A stretch of DNA of 64,000 nucleotides, from positions 6,446,001 through 6,510,000 of the forward strand of contig OU612072.1 of the NCBI GenBank assembly GCA_914767715.1, read 5' to 3'. The notes below the pieces were generated by a model. The model saw only the letters and a program-made list of their open reading frames with translations. It ran no database searches and was not told where the DNA came from. The stretch's first letter is position 1. Every line of letters begins with the position of its first letter. A program made the position numbers and the translations under genes. The stretch is from Membranipora membranacea (lineage: Eukaryota > Bryozoa > Gymnolaemata > Cheilostomatida > Membraniporidae). Of the stretch, positions 45,546 to 59,190 are shown piece after piece.

Positions 45546-48500
45546 TTATTGTGCTGTGACGCTCTCCTCAGTCACTCGCACTCTGAGATAGATACAGTCA
45601 TCTATGAGGAAGTTACCAGATTCCACATCAGACTTTAGAGCAAACTGAGGACATCCGCTGGCTATATTCATCTCTGTCTCTGGGCGTCCGAATGAGGAGC
45701 TCTCTGGATCAGGCTGTAAAAAGTATATACAAAGAGATATGTCAAACATCACAAACAGAAACCACAGAGTACAGTTTGGGGCTCGGTCAGCTGAAACTGA
45801 GGCTATGAAAATGTGCAAATTATCAGGCAGAACAGTTTTAGGGACTCCACAAAATTGTTATCTTAAGCATAAAACAACAAAATACTGATTTACAATGATT
45901 GGACGCAGATGAGTTTTGAGAAATGGGTTTGCGTCTCTGGTTATGCTGGGTTCATAGAGGACTCACAATAAAACTTTCATGCTTGCTGAGTGATGGATCC
46001 TTTGGACACAGCAAACTGTAAGTGACTTTCTGTTGGAATGGGAATTGGCACAGATCATCAAAATCTCCCTTCACCAGTATAAAGTAAACACTCAGATGTG
46101 TATTTTCCCCGGATCCCTCACCATTCAGATACACCTGTAAGCACATACAGTATGGCTGGCTGTAGATTATAGGGTATACATAACTCCCAGAATAGTCAGT
46201 GAAGGTCAGTCTCATAAAATATTATTATCATTGACCTGGTCTCACTGGGAATACCAGAAAACTGCATTTTGGGATACCAATTAACTTGTAACATAAAGAG
46301 TATCTTCAACTCAACCAACCGGGCCTGTGTTTTATATTAAGAATCAAACGAGCCATGTTGGTTAAATGAAGGAGTCTTTAACTCTTTGATGAAATTCATA
46401 TGTAAAATGTAAATGGTAATTTACACCTAAAAGTAAGGCTCACGTTGGTACGAATTGTTTATTGAAAGTAATTCAGAGTTTTTCTGAACAATTTTGGACA
46501 CTGCTTGATGGAGAAGAAAACCTTCTAAACTACTTTGAGAGAACATGTCCTGTCAGTTGCGATCATTGATATGAATATATCAACAGTCAATATAGGAGCC
46601 ATTTTACAAAATTCAGGTTGTAAACAGCAATTAAAAAAACGGTGAATATTTTACCTGACAGCACATTTTATATCCATATTTGGACGAGTAGAACGGAGGA
46701 CTGAAGATAGACTTCTGTACTCCTCTGACAGCGTCAGCTTTTCTCTCTCTATAGTCCTTGATCTTCATGATATAGAAGCCTTCATAGCAACCGATCTCAG
46801 CATTCTACAAGTACAGTGTTGAGACAAATAAGCTGTTTTGTAAGCCCAGCATCTACCAAGTTATGAACTATTGTCTTTAGTCAGTAAAGCTGACATGAAA
46901 AGGCTGGAACAGTAAGCACATATTTTAACTCAGTATTGTAAGTATTGATATAAGATGGGAAATTTCTGCATCCTAGAAACCCTGTTATGACAAAACAGAG
47001 GGTGGGCTGCCCCTAAAGAGAGACGCAAGTTGCCTGGAGTCCTCATACTGAGAGTGTGATACATCCTAGTAAACTAAAATGTATCCTAGAGGTGAGGCCA
47101 TGGTGGACCTCCTAATCGTGAGTGTGCAGCAAGCTGCCAGAAACTGAAACAGGCACTAATCAGCCATTGGTCATGACACTTTGATCTTAGCCAATAGGCC
47201 GAGAAGCGATCCTAGAAACACTGGGTGGGGATCTTCCATAATTGAGTGGTTCTCTCCTCGATGATAACTTGTGACAAGAGAGTAATCTGTGAAATAGTGT
47301 CTTAATCTGAATTTTCCTGTAACCTGCTGGTTATTCAATAGTTTGGCGTGTGGAAGTTAATGACATGCTCTGCCTACCTTCATACTCATATCCAGATTGT
47401 TCAGTCTCCTACTCTGATCTGTCAAGTCTACTGAGTGAAATCTAATCTGCTCATCAGCTCTATCTGAAAAATAAAAAAAATCAAGTTTACAGTGATAGCA
47501 AAGTTGTCTTCTTTTTTACAAAGGGGAAGCAACTAACTAACATAACTTGTATAGTGAGGATATTGTCATGTCATTCCCATTCTACTGGTGAGTCGACTCA
47601 AACTCTAAATGCAGGCAGACTGGATCATGCTTGATCTAGTGATGACCTATAAAAATGAGTTACCCACCCAGGTCAGACTCATCGACCAGTCTTTCAGCTG
47701 TGGCGATTCTATTTTCAAGCAGGATGACATGCGATGAGTTTCTTGACACTGTGTCCAGAGTGATTTTCGCATCCTGAGAACTTGCTTCACATAACTCAGC
47801 CTTCTTCTGTAGTGTTTCAACTACTGCTGAGATATCTGTGACTGCTCTCTGATAAATAAAGCAACGGAATAGCCAGTTTTTACATGGTAAATTCTACATA
47901 GTGAATCATCAGCATTCTCATGGAATATATCTCAGCCTTTTAAATTTGACAATTTGGGTAATTTACCTTAATGCATACATTCCCAAATTATTATCACAGT
48001 TCAATCTCCGCCATCCTGAGCGAATGGTTATATTTTTAAACATGATTTGATCATTATCATATTTTAAAATCTTTAGAAAGGGCTGAAATCTGTTTGCCAC
48101 TTTTACTCTGCGTCATAGGATAGCGTTAATAATTCACCTCTAGGGGAAGTACTCTGTTCTTAGTCTGGTTATTCACTTCATCAACAATCTACAAATAGAA
48201 GTTGGGTATATCGATTCGGTTTAGTCAAATCATGATGACCAGACAGCTCTATAAAAGATTGACAGCATAACTACAAAGGTATTCTTCTTTGCCACATCTT
48301 ATTCTCCATATTTCATTCTATCATGTGAGCAAGTTTCAGCGTTATAATCCTAATATTGAGGAAGTCATGGCAATGGGAATCAGCGGGTAAACCTAGTACT
48401 ATGTCACACATGCCTACATGACAGAATTTGTTATACTAATTATTTCGCAAATAAATTGATGATCAACATTTTGGTGCAGGTGGGAATCGAACACGGGCCG

Positions 48501-49490
48501 AATGGATTAGCAGTCAAAGGATGCTACCACTGTTAATTTACAGTAATATAGTTTCATGTTTTCACATCACAAACCTTTTCTTGTGTCTTTACTGGTTGGT
48601 CCTCCTCCTCCAGGTCCAACATTTTCATTGTCAGATACTCCATATGCACATCAAGGTCCTCTCTGAGATGCTCTCTCATATCCTCTACTGATGAGGCTGT
48701 ATATCCGCAGCTGTCAAAGTAATGACAGCGGCCTACCTGGTTTGTGCAGGTGGGGCTTACTTTCCTGTGTGTATCCAGCTTTGAATGGGAAAAAGAATCG
48801 TATCATTGGTTAACAACTCATATTCATAATGATGCGACCTGAATTATCTGGGTATCACAGAAACCTCTTTTATCTCATCATCGACTTCATATAATTTAAA
48901 ATTCTCAAAATTCTCAATAAATACTGTGATAGGAAAATTAAGTATCTCCCCTGATCTAGTTTGCACGTAAAAAACTGGCCTCAACAGTATATTTGGGGCT
49001 ATTAGGGATCGTTTGGCTCATACAAAGAGTAAGTTATGAATTTTATTTTGTGAACTTCACCATCATCTGTTGTCGCAAGATTTGTAGACACTGGATCCGT
49101 TGTATTGCCCCCAAAAACGAGAGAGATGTATGTGCAAGGATCCATGATGAGGCACCGTACATGTACTAAAGTTTGGCTTGATTGTAAGCCAATAATGTTC
49201 AGCAGAATATAGGACTGTATCATTTTGTAGCTAGAGTTTCATCAAATGAAGATCACCAATACTGACCTTTTCTTTTTAAATACCATCAATCATTTTTATA
49301 GAACTGCCCTCATCGATAGCAATATTTTTAACAAATACACCTGTTTCATTACGATATTTGTTTTATGCATGGTCTTATGTGTCATTTATGACTTGATCAG
49401 CAAATAAGATTGATATTATTAATATTGTTATCTCACCGATAGAATATCTTTGAATCCGTGTTTACAGACTACACATGTATGTGACTCCAT
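45546..49490 (-). CDS. TRAF-like protein 1: zinc finger, coiled coil, MATH domain
   Basis: Exons on the minus strand: 49490-49437, 48778-48575, 48188-48138, 47848-47668, 47463-47378, 46804-46655, 46134-45967 and 45713-45546. All phases agree and give 353 residues. Residues 1-18 hold a CxxC (CVVCKHGF). Residues 19-86 form a TRAF-type zinc finger (CTNQVGRCHYFDSCGY...MREHL...DVH). Residues 87-190 are polar heptad-like coiled coil. Residues 192-353 form the MATH/TRAF-C domain: KIKDYRERKADAV, FYSSKYGYKMC, VYLNGEGSGENTHLS, FPFQQKVTY, then PDPESSSFGRP and EMNIASGCPQF. TRAFs trimerise through the coiled coil and bind receptor tails through MATH, in NF-kappaB and JNK signalling. There is no RING, so no E3 activity of its own is expected. 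An upstream extra exon cannot be excluded. Confidence 0.88.
48320..48545 (-). mobile_element. Decayed copy of the tRNA-like inverted-repeat element
   Basis: Blocks such as ATATTGAGGAAGTCATGG, AATTGATGATCAACATT and GGTGGGAATCGAAC occur in the same order as in the element at 447-914. The minus-strand B box (48482-48494) is preserved. It lies in an intron of TRAF-like gene 1. Confidence 0.65.
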
Positions 49491-50000
49491 AATTCTAGCT
49501 TTGCTGACCAAAACAAATCTGTTTCTCCTAAGATATATAAAGTCACATCAGAGTCTACAAAACATGTTTTTTAAAGTTCGCAGACCAGTGCAATGTCGTT
49601 CCCTTTAACAGTCGCATACATAGGGAGTGGAATGAGAGGTTGGACCAGTCGTTATGAACAGCACGTACTCATTTTGTCTCAATAAAGCTTTTGTGATTGG
49701 ATTAATATAAGATAAAAATAGATAAAAAATAGCCTAAGTATCTGTTATCTTTATCTACATTTTTATGAGAACGCATGACAAATGACAAACTATCAATAAG
49801 ACAGCTCTCAAGCTAATCCAGTGAATTAAATATCAAATATCAATATCAAGCATGTGACGCTAGTGTTGCTCAATCTAACCCTGCACAATACAATAAAGCA
49901 TTGCAGATTGGTCCAATCCAATATACTATCCCATCCCACTCTATCGTGTTTGCTCTGTTCATAATAATTCACATAATTCTGACTTTTACTGCATGCACAG

Positions 50001-50040
<40 letters not shown>
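50001..50040. repeat. ACATAT microsatellite
   Basis: ATACATATACAT units, 6-bp period, about six copies. Repeat-encoded open frames on both strands are artefacts. Confidence 0.95.
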
Positions 50041-50063
50041 GTATAAAAGATTCAACGGGATGT

Positions 50064-50073
50064 GGGAATTCCC
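50064..50073. promoter_or_regulatory. kappaB-type site upstream of TRAF-like gene 1
   Basis: GGGAATTCCC is a perfectly symmetrical Rel/NF-kappaB site, about 580 bases before the start codon of TRAF-like gene 1. Function is inferred from sequence only. Confidence 0.5.
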
Positions 50074-50386
50074 ATTTAAATCAATATAAGTTAGCAAGAA
50101 AACTTAGTCCTTAGTTATAGCAAACTTATTGGTCAGCTTGTGAAAAGATCACTGATACTTTTATAGGCGATGCTGGTCGTAGATTTGTTGCATATTCGTT
50201 GTCCCTGACCGTAGTATCGAAGGTGGAACACCCCTAAGCAAAATAACCAGCACACTCAAAAGTGTTCTCACCTTGAACATTCGATATCCAGCGCCACTTC
50301 TAAGTATAATATCAACATGACAGCACTCAAACTAATCAAATGAATTAAAGCATGACTTGTAATATCACTGGTCAAACCAGTAGGCT

Positions 50387-50404
50387 GGGAAATCCCATGA
50401 CTCA
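50387..50404. promoter_or_regulatory. Paired kappaB and AP-1 motif upstream of TRAF-like gene 1
   Basis: GGGAAATCCC (50387-50396) is followed after one base by TGACTCA (50398-50404). The wider block TAGGCTGGGAAATCCC...GTGTGGAATA recurs before TRAF-like gene 2 and, weakened, before the third copy. Confidence 0.65.
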
Positions 50405-51920
50405 CTAATGTCACACAGGGTGTGGAATACGGGCAGTCAAAAGGGTTTTTATCAGCCCAACAACTACTAGGAGCATAATCAAAAAACGATTGACATGCCT
50501 ATAAATCACTTATTGATTTATTATCGTTTCATTGTGTTATCATTTTATTATCTTTTCTTGTGTGTTATACTATGAGTTGTGAGTTAATGGTGATGAGCTG
50601 CAAAGATAGGCATTGCAGAAAAATTCCAGTAGCCACTTTTATGATAAACTCCTACTAGAGGATTTGTTGGTGTAGCCCACGTCATGTACAACACATACCG
50701 TAATGTTGCAGAGCACTACAGCACCAACAACATTTCCGTATGAGCATTGAGTGCTGTAAGATATGTCCCATACAGCACCTGCAACACTGTTGTGTAGTTG
50801 CATCGGTTGGTTTGCTGTGAATGCATCTAAATGCACCTAAGACTGCCATACAACAGTCTTGCCAGATCTTACAACACCCGCCGCCAGCTGTTCAGAACCG
50901 CTTGAATTTTTGTAAAGATTTATTTTTCTTCATGACTTTATTCCAAATAATATAAAATAATTCTTATGGACTTCCTATCATGAAGCCAACAGTGTGAATA
51001 AGCAATGAGGCTTAGCCTTGTAAAATATGCATGGTCAAAGTAGTAAGAGGAGAATATTCGATGTTGCTTTATCTACCACAAGAATGATGTTATTTTAGGT
51101 CTAATTAGGATGCATGACAACAATTAAAGAAAAATCAAGAGCAACACTTGGATAAGTTGCAACAATTATGACAAAGCAATTGAATCAATATTATAGTCAA
51201 CTTAGAAGTAGTAATAATAAAATGAATCATCTCACCAACAGTAACACTTTAGGAGAATGCTTGTTTCTGTAACCCAGGTCAGCGGTTAGCCACAATACCA
51301 CAACCTAGATATCATTGTTAGGCTTGTGTTTTGTCCCCTCCCTACTTCCCATCCCATCTGTCCAGTGGACTGAAAAAAACACTGCCTAATCTCAACCCTT
51401 GAAGAGTGGGGGAGGGGAGAGGGAAGGGATGGCTTTACTTTTGGCAAACAAAGTTTACAGGCAGCATATCAGATAGGAATCAAGGCTGCAACACTATTAA
51501 GCTTGCAAGAAAAAGAGAAAAATTTAAGGAAAAATGACCTTTTAAACACAAAAATCGATGGTTAAATTGTGAATATTAATATGTTGATAATTATTAGGAT
51601 ATATTGATAGAGCAGTAGTGACTGATAATGAAATGATACCACTAGATATCCCGGCACAGTCCAAGCGCTTAAACTAGTAGAGCATCAATTAATAATTCAA
51701 TGATACCTTGCTCAACCTTTGTATATGTAGACAGGGAGAATGGATAAGAACAGGCCTACATCGAGGAGAATGGAGAATTCATTCGTCCTGATGCAGGCCT
51801 CTTATTGGCTCTGAGAAACAATGATTAATATGTGGGCAAAGAACTCTTGAATATCATCCAAATGAAATCATACAAAGGATAAACTTAGCTTGAGATTGGT
51901 GTTGTTCTAAATCGAGTAGA

Positions 51921-54900
51921 TTAGGGGACCCTATCACCGCCCTCAGCCACTCTAATCCTAACATATATACAGTTATTACTAAGGAAGTTACTAGACTCGA
52001 CATCAGACTGCAGAGCAAACTGAGGACATCCGCTGGATATGTTCATCTCTGTCTGGGGTTTTCTAAATGAAGAGCTGTCAGGGTCAGGCTGTAAGAAGAA
52101 AGATAGTATTAACTTTCATATCTCTTTTGTGTAAGAGTAAGATCTCACCATTAAAAGTACTACAAGTTGTTTCTTAAATATGATATTGAAGAATTGATCA
52201 GCTATATACATGACATATAGAAGAGAGAAAAATGCTGTTACATAATTATGGCAGAATCTGTGACACGCCGTGAACTTTCAGTTGTAGTCAACTTCGCTAC
52301 CAAGTACTGCTACCGACCGAATTGGTATCATGAACGTACAAAAAACAACATTATGCCTGCTATGTAGGGGATATCGCAGAATATTTAAATAGCTGGAGAA
52401 ATATGCCTAGATACCTCAGTGAATATTTGTAAATAAAGCCACAGATTTATTATTCTAGTAATCTCAATATACTGTAGATTTAATATATCATAAAGACTTA
52501 CCATAAAACTCTCATGTTTGCTGAGCTGAGGGTTAGTCGGGCAGAGTAGAGTGAATGTCACTCTCTGCTGGAATGGAAACTGGCAGAGTTCATCAAAATC
52601 TCCTCTCATCAACACAAAAAATAAACTCAAACATTTGTTTCTTCCGAGCCCATCTCCATTCAAGTATGCCTATAAAAATGTATTTCATACCATGAAACCA
52701 GGGTTGTTTAATAATTGGTAGTTGTGTCCTTAATGTCAAAGAGGATTTAACTCCATTGTAAAAGCTACTTTTTTGCTAAACAAGTGAGTTTCAGACAATC
52801 TAAAAACTCGCTCAATAAGAATATAATGACATAGGGTTACTGTAAGATTTGACATGATCCTAGCACACAGGAGGTTGAATTCCGCAAGCATGGTCCTCAT
52901 TCTCTTGTAGCAGGCTTTGTGTCCCAAACTCCCAGTGACAGTGAGGAGAGTTGTGTGAAAGTATTCAAGAAATGAACCTATTTAGCGACAGACTAAAAGT
53001 TCTTACCCGGCAGCACATTTTATATCCAAACTTAGATGAGTAGAAGGGAGGACTGTATATAGACATCTGTCTTCCTCTGACAGCGTCAGCTTTTCTTACT
53101 TTGTAATCCTTTATTTTCCAGATGAACGTTCCGTCATCAGAGCCAATCTCGGTATTCTAAAATAAAAGAAAGGACTTATTTTTCATCTATAGACAGAACT
53201 ATGTATGATAGGAGCCGGTGATGGTGGAAGTCCTAACTCTGCTGCGCCTATATCAACAACTTTGACATCATAGTTGCCACCTTATATCATACCTTTTTAA
53301 CACTTGGCTTTTGTACCCACTTTACGGTGATGCTCTGTAGGATCGAAAGAGACGCCATTACAGCCCCCTTCATCTTAGCTATAACAAATCATTGCTGGTA
53401 AAACATGAAACTGTCCCCAATAATGATAACTGTATAGTGAACATTCTAATCATTACTGATGCATACTCAAATTACTGTGCTACAAACAAATCAACACTAC
53501 CATATTGCCGATCAACAGAGCCCAAGGTCAGACGGCAATCCAACTATCGGATGAATTGGATGAAACTTTGGATATCACATATTCTCAAATATATCTCAGC
53601 CAAACAAATGATTGAGTTAGTTACACACTGATATAGGATATAGGACAAAGTCAGCGAGTAAAGAGACATGAGAAAAGGTGATGCTGACATACCCTCATTC
53701 TGGTCTCCATATCACTGAGTTTATAGCTGTGTCTGCTTATATTCTGTGTGTGAGAGTCTATAACCATCACTCGATCTGTTATACAAATAAAAACGTATAC
53801 AATAATAAAATAATGATAATATAAATAAATACAATCACTGGTGGATCTATGTCATTGAGATTTTCGCTGAACCTATCATTCAGTGATACGCAAAATTGGC
53901 TGCAATGAACATCTAGCACACAAAATTGTTATAGAATAATTCGTGATTAGTAATTCGATTTTTGAGAATGCTAATTCTGTCATATGTATAGATATGCAAA
54001 GGAAGCAACCAAATATCATTTTGATGAAAAAAGCTCATCAATAATGTTATGTTGATTATAAGTCACACTCTACAATGGTTTTCACTTGCAACTGCGTAAA
54101 CAGAGTTTCCCCCCTCCCCCCCCCAATCACCCTAGCCTTAATCATTCGATCCTAACTGCAGTGAGCAGCTTATTAGTTAGTTTGGGGCTGATCTAATGTT
54201 AGCTAGCATCAATTTTTGCTAAGAGGTTGTCAGGCGGACTAAATGGAGGCAAACTGTAAATTTTGCAATTTCAATCCAGTGTGGAACGGATAACTTTTCC
54301 TCTTGCAAATACTTCACTTCTCTAAGGGAAAAACTATCCCAAACTAATAGCAATGGCATGGATAATAAAATCATGGGATGACTTAACATACCGAGTCCGG
54401 AGTCTTTGATCTGCTTCTCAATAATGCCGATCTTATTACCGATCATCTCCACCTGTGTCGAGTTATTGGACACAGTATTCATAGCATTAACAAGATGATC
54501 AGAGTTTGTGTCTGATGTGTCAATTTTCTTCTGTAAGGTTTTTACTTCCATCGAAATGTTTGCTGTAGCTTTCTATAAAATAAATATAGTGTAATATTTT
54601 GGCGACCAAAGTCATCTCATTAGCAATTTTTTGCACTCAGTGTCAGAACAAAATTAGAAACAAAAAAAACAGAAAGAAAATTGAATGGAATAGCATCAAG
54701 TGAGAGACTGCGTGATTAATAAGCATGTAGTGGGAAATCCAATGACTCAAAAACCAAAATAAATCTAAACTGCCACATTTGTGCACATTCTTGTTTGCCA
54801 AAACTATTATAAGGCACAGGTTATTCTATCAGTCATATAATCGGAACTGTTTGAACTAATCAATACAGGACAAGGAAGGAATAGAAAATAACTTTGATGC

Positions 54901-56630
54901 TTGTATTCATAGCGAGACACAAATTCATAACTCTGACTTCATGTCAAAGTATGAGGGTCGTCTATCTGATGCGTTCTGACCCAAGGGTTTTAAAAATTTG
55001 AATATCGTCAAAATTACAGATATCATAATCAGAGTCGCCAACTAAGAAACGTAGAAATTCCTTTCGACAATTCTATTACCATGCAATGTCAATCACAGAC
55101 AATAAATAAATAAAGTATCTACATCTATGGTCATAGAGGGTGAGATTGGCCGATTGGACAAGCACTGGGGTTTCAAGCGATAGGGGGGGGGGGAGGGGGG
55201 TGGCAAAGGAGAACTTCCCTAAATCCACACTCACCTCCAACGGTGTGACCTTTTTCAATAGCAGAGTACTGACATCATCCTTGTACTACAAAGAATAATG
55301 ATGAAGTTATGTAATGTATGTTATACGATAATCGAAGCTATGATCCAAGGTGCAGGGTAATAGTTTTGATACAATTCTCAAATCTGAGGTGACTTTTCAG
55401 TTTCTAGCCGAATGTATTTTATGTAACAAATGACATGTTCGCGCATTGTACTGTTCAGGGCTGTATGTAGGCAGGTCTATGTAGGGTACCATAACTTCCT
55501 GTTACAAATACTGTGTTAGGCGGGAAATTGTTTGCAGTTCGAGCTGTTTGCCGAAATATTGAGAGCTTTAGTGGAGCCGTTATGGTGATAGGATAACAAT
55601 TGTTTTCATCATCATTGACAAACCAATAACAAAATTTAAAAAGGTTAAGATATGAATATTACTGCTCTCTGATAACCAAAACAACATTTTTTTATTCCAT
55701 TCAAGCAACTATGCATTGGGTTACTTTGAGGTACATGGTTGCCAAGAATAATTGAATAATATAATCAAAACTACTGTGTCAGAAGGGCAGCACGATTTTT
55801 TATTTACCTTATCTTGAGTTTTCCTTGATTCAGCTTCAATCTCTACAGCCTTCATTGTTATATACTCCAAGTGTACATCTACCGTGTCTCGGAGATGTGC
55901 TCGCATAGCCCCAATATTTCTAGTTTTGAAACCGCAGCATTCAAAGTAATGGCATCTACCATCATCTATGATTGTGGTACATGAACTACTGACTTTTATA
56001 TGCATCTTCAACTGTAAATGTAAGAGGACAATCATACAGACAATGTTAATATTGTGTGTTTTGGTGTGCAACGGTTATTGGCTGTGGGGGGAAATAAAGC
56101 AATGGCAGTCAGCAGTAACACGATACAGACACATTTATTCCAGCATTGAATGTACTTAGTACTGTATGGATTGGAACAAAGCCGGCCCATTATGGTGTTC
56201 AGGAAGGTGATCGCTGCCCGTTGGTGCTGTGGATTGGAATATGACAGACACAAATACCATTTTCGAAAAGTAAGGTTTACAGGAAATTCATAATATAATA
56301 TGTGATATAGTATTAGAGTTTTAGTTAAGTTGAAGACTCACTGTTTTCTGATTGCCAAAGTCCTTTCCACAAATTCCACAAACACTTTCCACAGCATCAC
56401 AGACGTCAATGTGGATCTGGAAGCAGAAATAAAAAATAATACTTACAAACGTTGTATGGTCACTTTGAAAACACCATCGTATGTAAAAGGCAATATTCTG
56501 TTCATATAGCACCGGCTTCAATGAAATGTGGATCTCCTAAATCACCACGCAATAGTGTAGCTTCATGTATATTTTAATCACCTACCCAGCGTACTTCTGA
56601 GCCTGCTATGTTGTTTTTTAACTCCATCAT
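51921..56630 (-). CDS. TRAF-like protein 2: zinc finger, coiled coil, MATH domain
   Basis: Exons on the minus strand: 56630-56586, 56416-56342, 56005-55808, 55285-55235, 54572-54392, 53775-53693, 53156-53007, 52669-52502 and 52088-51921. All phases agree and give 372 residues. Exon 2 holds CGICGKDF, exon 3 the TRAF-type finger (CTTIIDDGRCHYFECCGF...MRAHL...DVH), exons 4-6 the coiled coil, and exons 7-9 the MATH domain (WKIKDYKVRKADAV, FYSSKFGYKMC, AYLNGDGLGRN, FPFQQRVTF, PDPDSSSFRKP, EMNISSGCPQF). Exon order and phases match TRAF-like gene 1, so the two are tandem duplicates. Lengths are identical for the short coiled-coil exon (51 nt), the 181-nt exon and the three MATH exons, while sequence has diverged most in the coiled coil. 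The first exon (MMELKNNIAGSEVRW) is the least certain. There is no RING domain. Confidence 0.85.
54732..54749. promoter_or_regulatory. Paired kappaB and AP-1 motif inside TRAF-like gene 2
   Basis: GGGAAATCC followed by AATGACTCA, with the same 11-base offset as the upstream copies, in the intron between the 54572 and 55235 exons. The flanking sequence differs from the other copies. Confidence 0.45.
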
Positions 56631-56861
56631 ATATTGTGTGAAGTGATATAGTCAAAGAAACGCAAAACAAAAACGAAAAAAAAACGCAGCTTTCTCTAAG
56701 CCAGGCTAAATGTCAAATGAGCCCTACGCATGCCGCACCAAGATTACTTATAGTCAGTGATTTCCTATTGATAAACCCCACTAGCCGGTAACCACAAACA
56801 TAACTATTGAGTATGGCAAATGCTAATGGGCGCTGATAAAACTCTGTCATATCAATAGGCT

Positions 56862-56879
56862 GGGAAATCCCATGACTCA
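56862..56879. promoter_or_regulatory. Paired kappaB and AP-1 motif upstream of TRAF-like gene 2
   Basis: GGGAAATCCC (56862-56871), one base, TGACTCA (56873-56879), about 230 bases before the start codon. GTGTGGAATAAGGCA follows, as in the copy at 50.4 kb. Confidence 0.65.
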
Positions 56880-58319
56880 CTGGAGTAGCGTAGTGTGTGG
56901 AATAAGGCATTCATAAGGCACAGTGCGCCTAAATCAATAGTAAGCATAACATTCTAATATCAAGCAGTCTAATATCGACAGTGGGATCCCAGTAGCTCTA
57001 AAGCATATTATGCACATTTCAAGGTGCCTGATGGTATTGAAACATTTGATTGACCGAAGATAGGTGCCATTTCACTGTATGATTTAATGGATTATTTACA
57101 AAAAAATATTTTCTAAGGATAATAAGCATTCCATTGCGATTACAATTTCCACTAGTTAGCTGGGATGAAACATCAACAAACTCAGTCTGAGGGAGTTAAC
57201 TGATCACACTGTATTTTCTAATCATATGGAGATGACAAAGAAACGGATTTCCAGCTCACAAAAAGGGTGAAAAGCTAATTCTTTCCGTAAGCATTCTACC
57301 TCAAACTTTTAGAGCTATGGGGTATCCAGTTAGCTGTTTGCAACTCAAATCAACACAAGCTTAGAGAGGCTGGCCTTAATGTCCACATGCAATGTTTAAT
57401 GGTAACACAGACACAAACTTCACATCATAGACAAATTATTCATTGGCAGAAGTGGCAGCAGCAAGCCTTTAAAAATACCAGTTTAGGCAGATTAAATTAT
57501 CTAAAGAACTTGAGAACAATTTCGAAAAGAGTGCATTCAGATATCGGTATTTTACTGGCATTTGGCTGCCCTCAAGTTAAGGATGATGTTGAACATTTTA
57601 CGGCTGGATTTACAGCAGCTTGTACTTGTCTCAGGCCTCAAAGTCTCTGCTAGACACTAAATTGCCCTAATGCCGGAGTCTTATGGAGAGTTTGAATGGG
57701 TGCCAGCGCTTTATCCGATGTATCTACTTATTTGTTTGAGGTTGGGGCCTAAGAGAGAACTGTGTCACAAGTTGGAAACACAGTAAATAGCAGAGCATGA
57801 TGGGGTCATATAATTGCTCTTAAGCAAATTTTTCTTTGCTCTTTGCATCGGTTACTCAGGGAGGTGTTCTAATAAGAATGAGCGATGCTTATTAGAGTAA
57901 ATTATCAATTCGCTCAAAATCTTCGCTTATGTGGTCTATTATGATATTGTATGGTCTTAAGACCACTGTCTTTGGGCGATAACAAACAACATTTTTGATG
58001 TTTCAATTGCCTCTTATGCCATTTTTCGGCTTGATATCTTTTGCATAGCACATGAGCAAAGAGTTCAATGAGTGCCTCACTTTTTAGAAAGAAACCCAAC
58101 TGTCAGAGTCTGAAATCAATCACTTCTAAAGATGGTTCACAAATACTGACTAACTGAGAGCTTCGGTGTCATTTGTTTGAGGGAACAAAAAGAAGTTCTG
58201 TCACTAACAAGAGATTTGAATGTGGCTTTGCAACGCCAACTGATTAATAAAAGCACAATTTTCCAACTTAGATAGGTCAGCTTCGCATACTTTCCTACCA
58301 TGCTAATAACATGATATTA

Positions 58320-59190
58320 TGGGGATATGCGGTAGCGCTGTCTCTAACCAACCACCTCATGCGATGATAAAACATATACTATGTAGGACCAAGTTGACTT
58401 GTGCCAACTGCATCAAACTCTTGACTTCCCACTAATCGCATATCGATAGTGTGAATATTTGGGATATGCAGTAGTGCTGCGGCTGACCTCTTCAACTGGG
58501 TACACACTTTTTACCTACATCAAATCTGTCTCACCCTATCATGTTTTGAGCAGTCTTATGTCTAGGCTGCTTTTTGTCTTGTTCTCGTCAAGATGTAGTA
58601 GTGCTGTCGCTGACCACCTTTTGAAATGATGTGATAGTATATCTTGTTAAAATCATACATATAGTCATGTTTTCTGCTGACCATATTAATCTCTTAACAT
58701 TTCACTTACTTAACCGATTGTGAAGAAGATTGCAGGTATGCTGCCGTCCTGCCGCTAACTGAACTTTCATGAGCATCCTAAGAGCCATGTTGGCAAGGCC
58801 AATCACCATTATCTATCGATGATGAACATTCAAATACAAGTGTTATGCTTTTAGAAGAATAAATAACATTTTTATTACTGTTGTTTACACCACTGAGTTA
58901 TTCTAACCGGGTACACTCTCAATTTTGGATTCAGCACATCGTTCTACCCTAGATATACCCTTGTTTTAAACTCGTAACATTTCACTTATTACTAGCGATT
59001 TTGAGAAAAGTTGTGATATGCTGCCGCGCTGCCGGTCTTCCGCTGACATGATTGCTACAACTGGGTACACCATTATTTTTGGATTCAACACGTTCTTCCA
59101 CCCTAGAAATACCTTTTATTGAATTCTTAACGGTTCACTTATTATATGCATTTTTGAGAAATATTGCGGATATGCTGCCACAAGACAGTA
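58320..59190. repeat. Diverged tandem repeat with a period of about 140 bp
   Basis: A block like GGGATATGCnGTAGnGCTGnCGCTGACC recurs near 58320, 58460, 58591, 58735, 59015 and 59170, so steps are about 140 (one is double). Other shared blocks are CAACTGGGTACAC, TCTTAACATTTCACTTA and GATTTTGAGAA. It looks like an old, short satellite array. Confidence 0.6.

Larger units (their letters stand above)
49491..51920. other. Intergenic region upstream of TRAF-like gene 1
   Basis: No exon was recognised. It contains an ACATAT microsatellite (about 50001-50040), a perfect kappaB-type site and a paired kappaB/AP-1 motif (listed separately). The 51.3-51.9 kb part is probably the 3' UTR and downstream region of TRAF-like gene 2. 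Confidence 0.55.

Noticed and set aside
49826-50089. Open frames rich in MY or IHIHIH.
   Set aside because: They are read through the ACATAT microsatellite.
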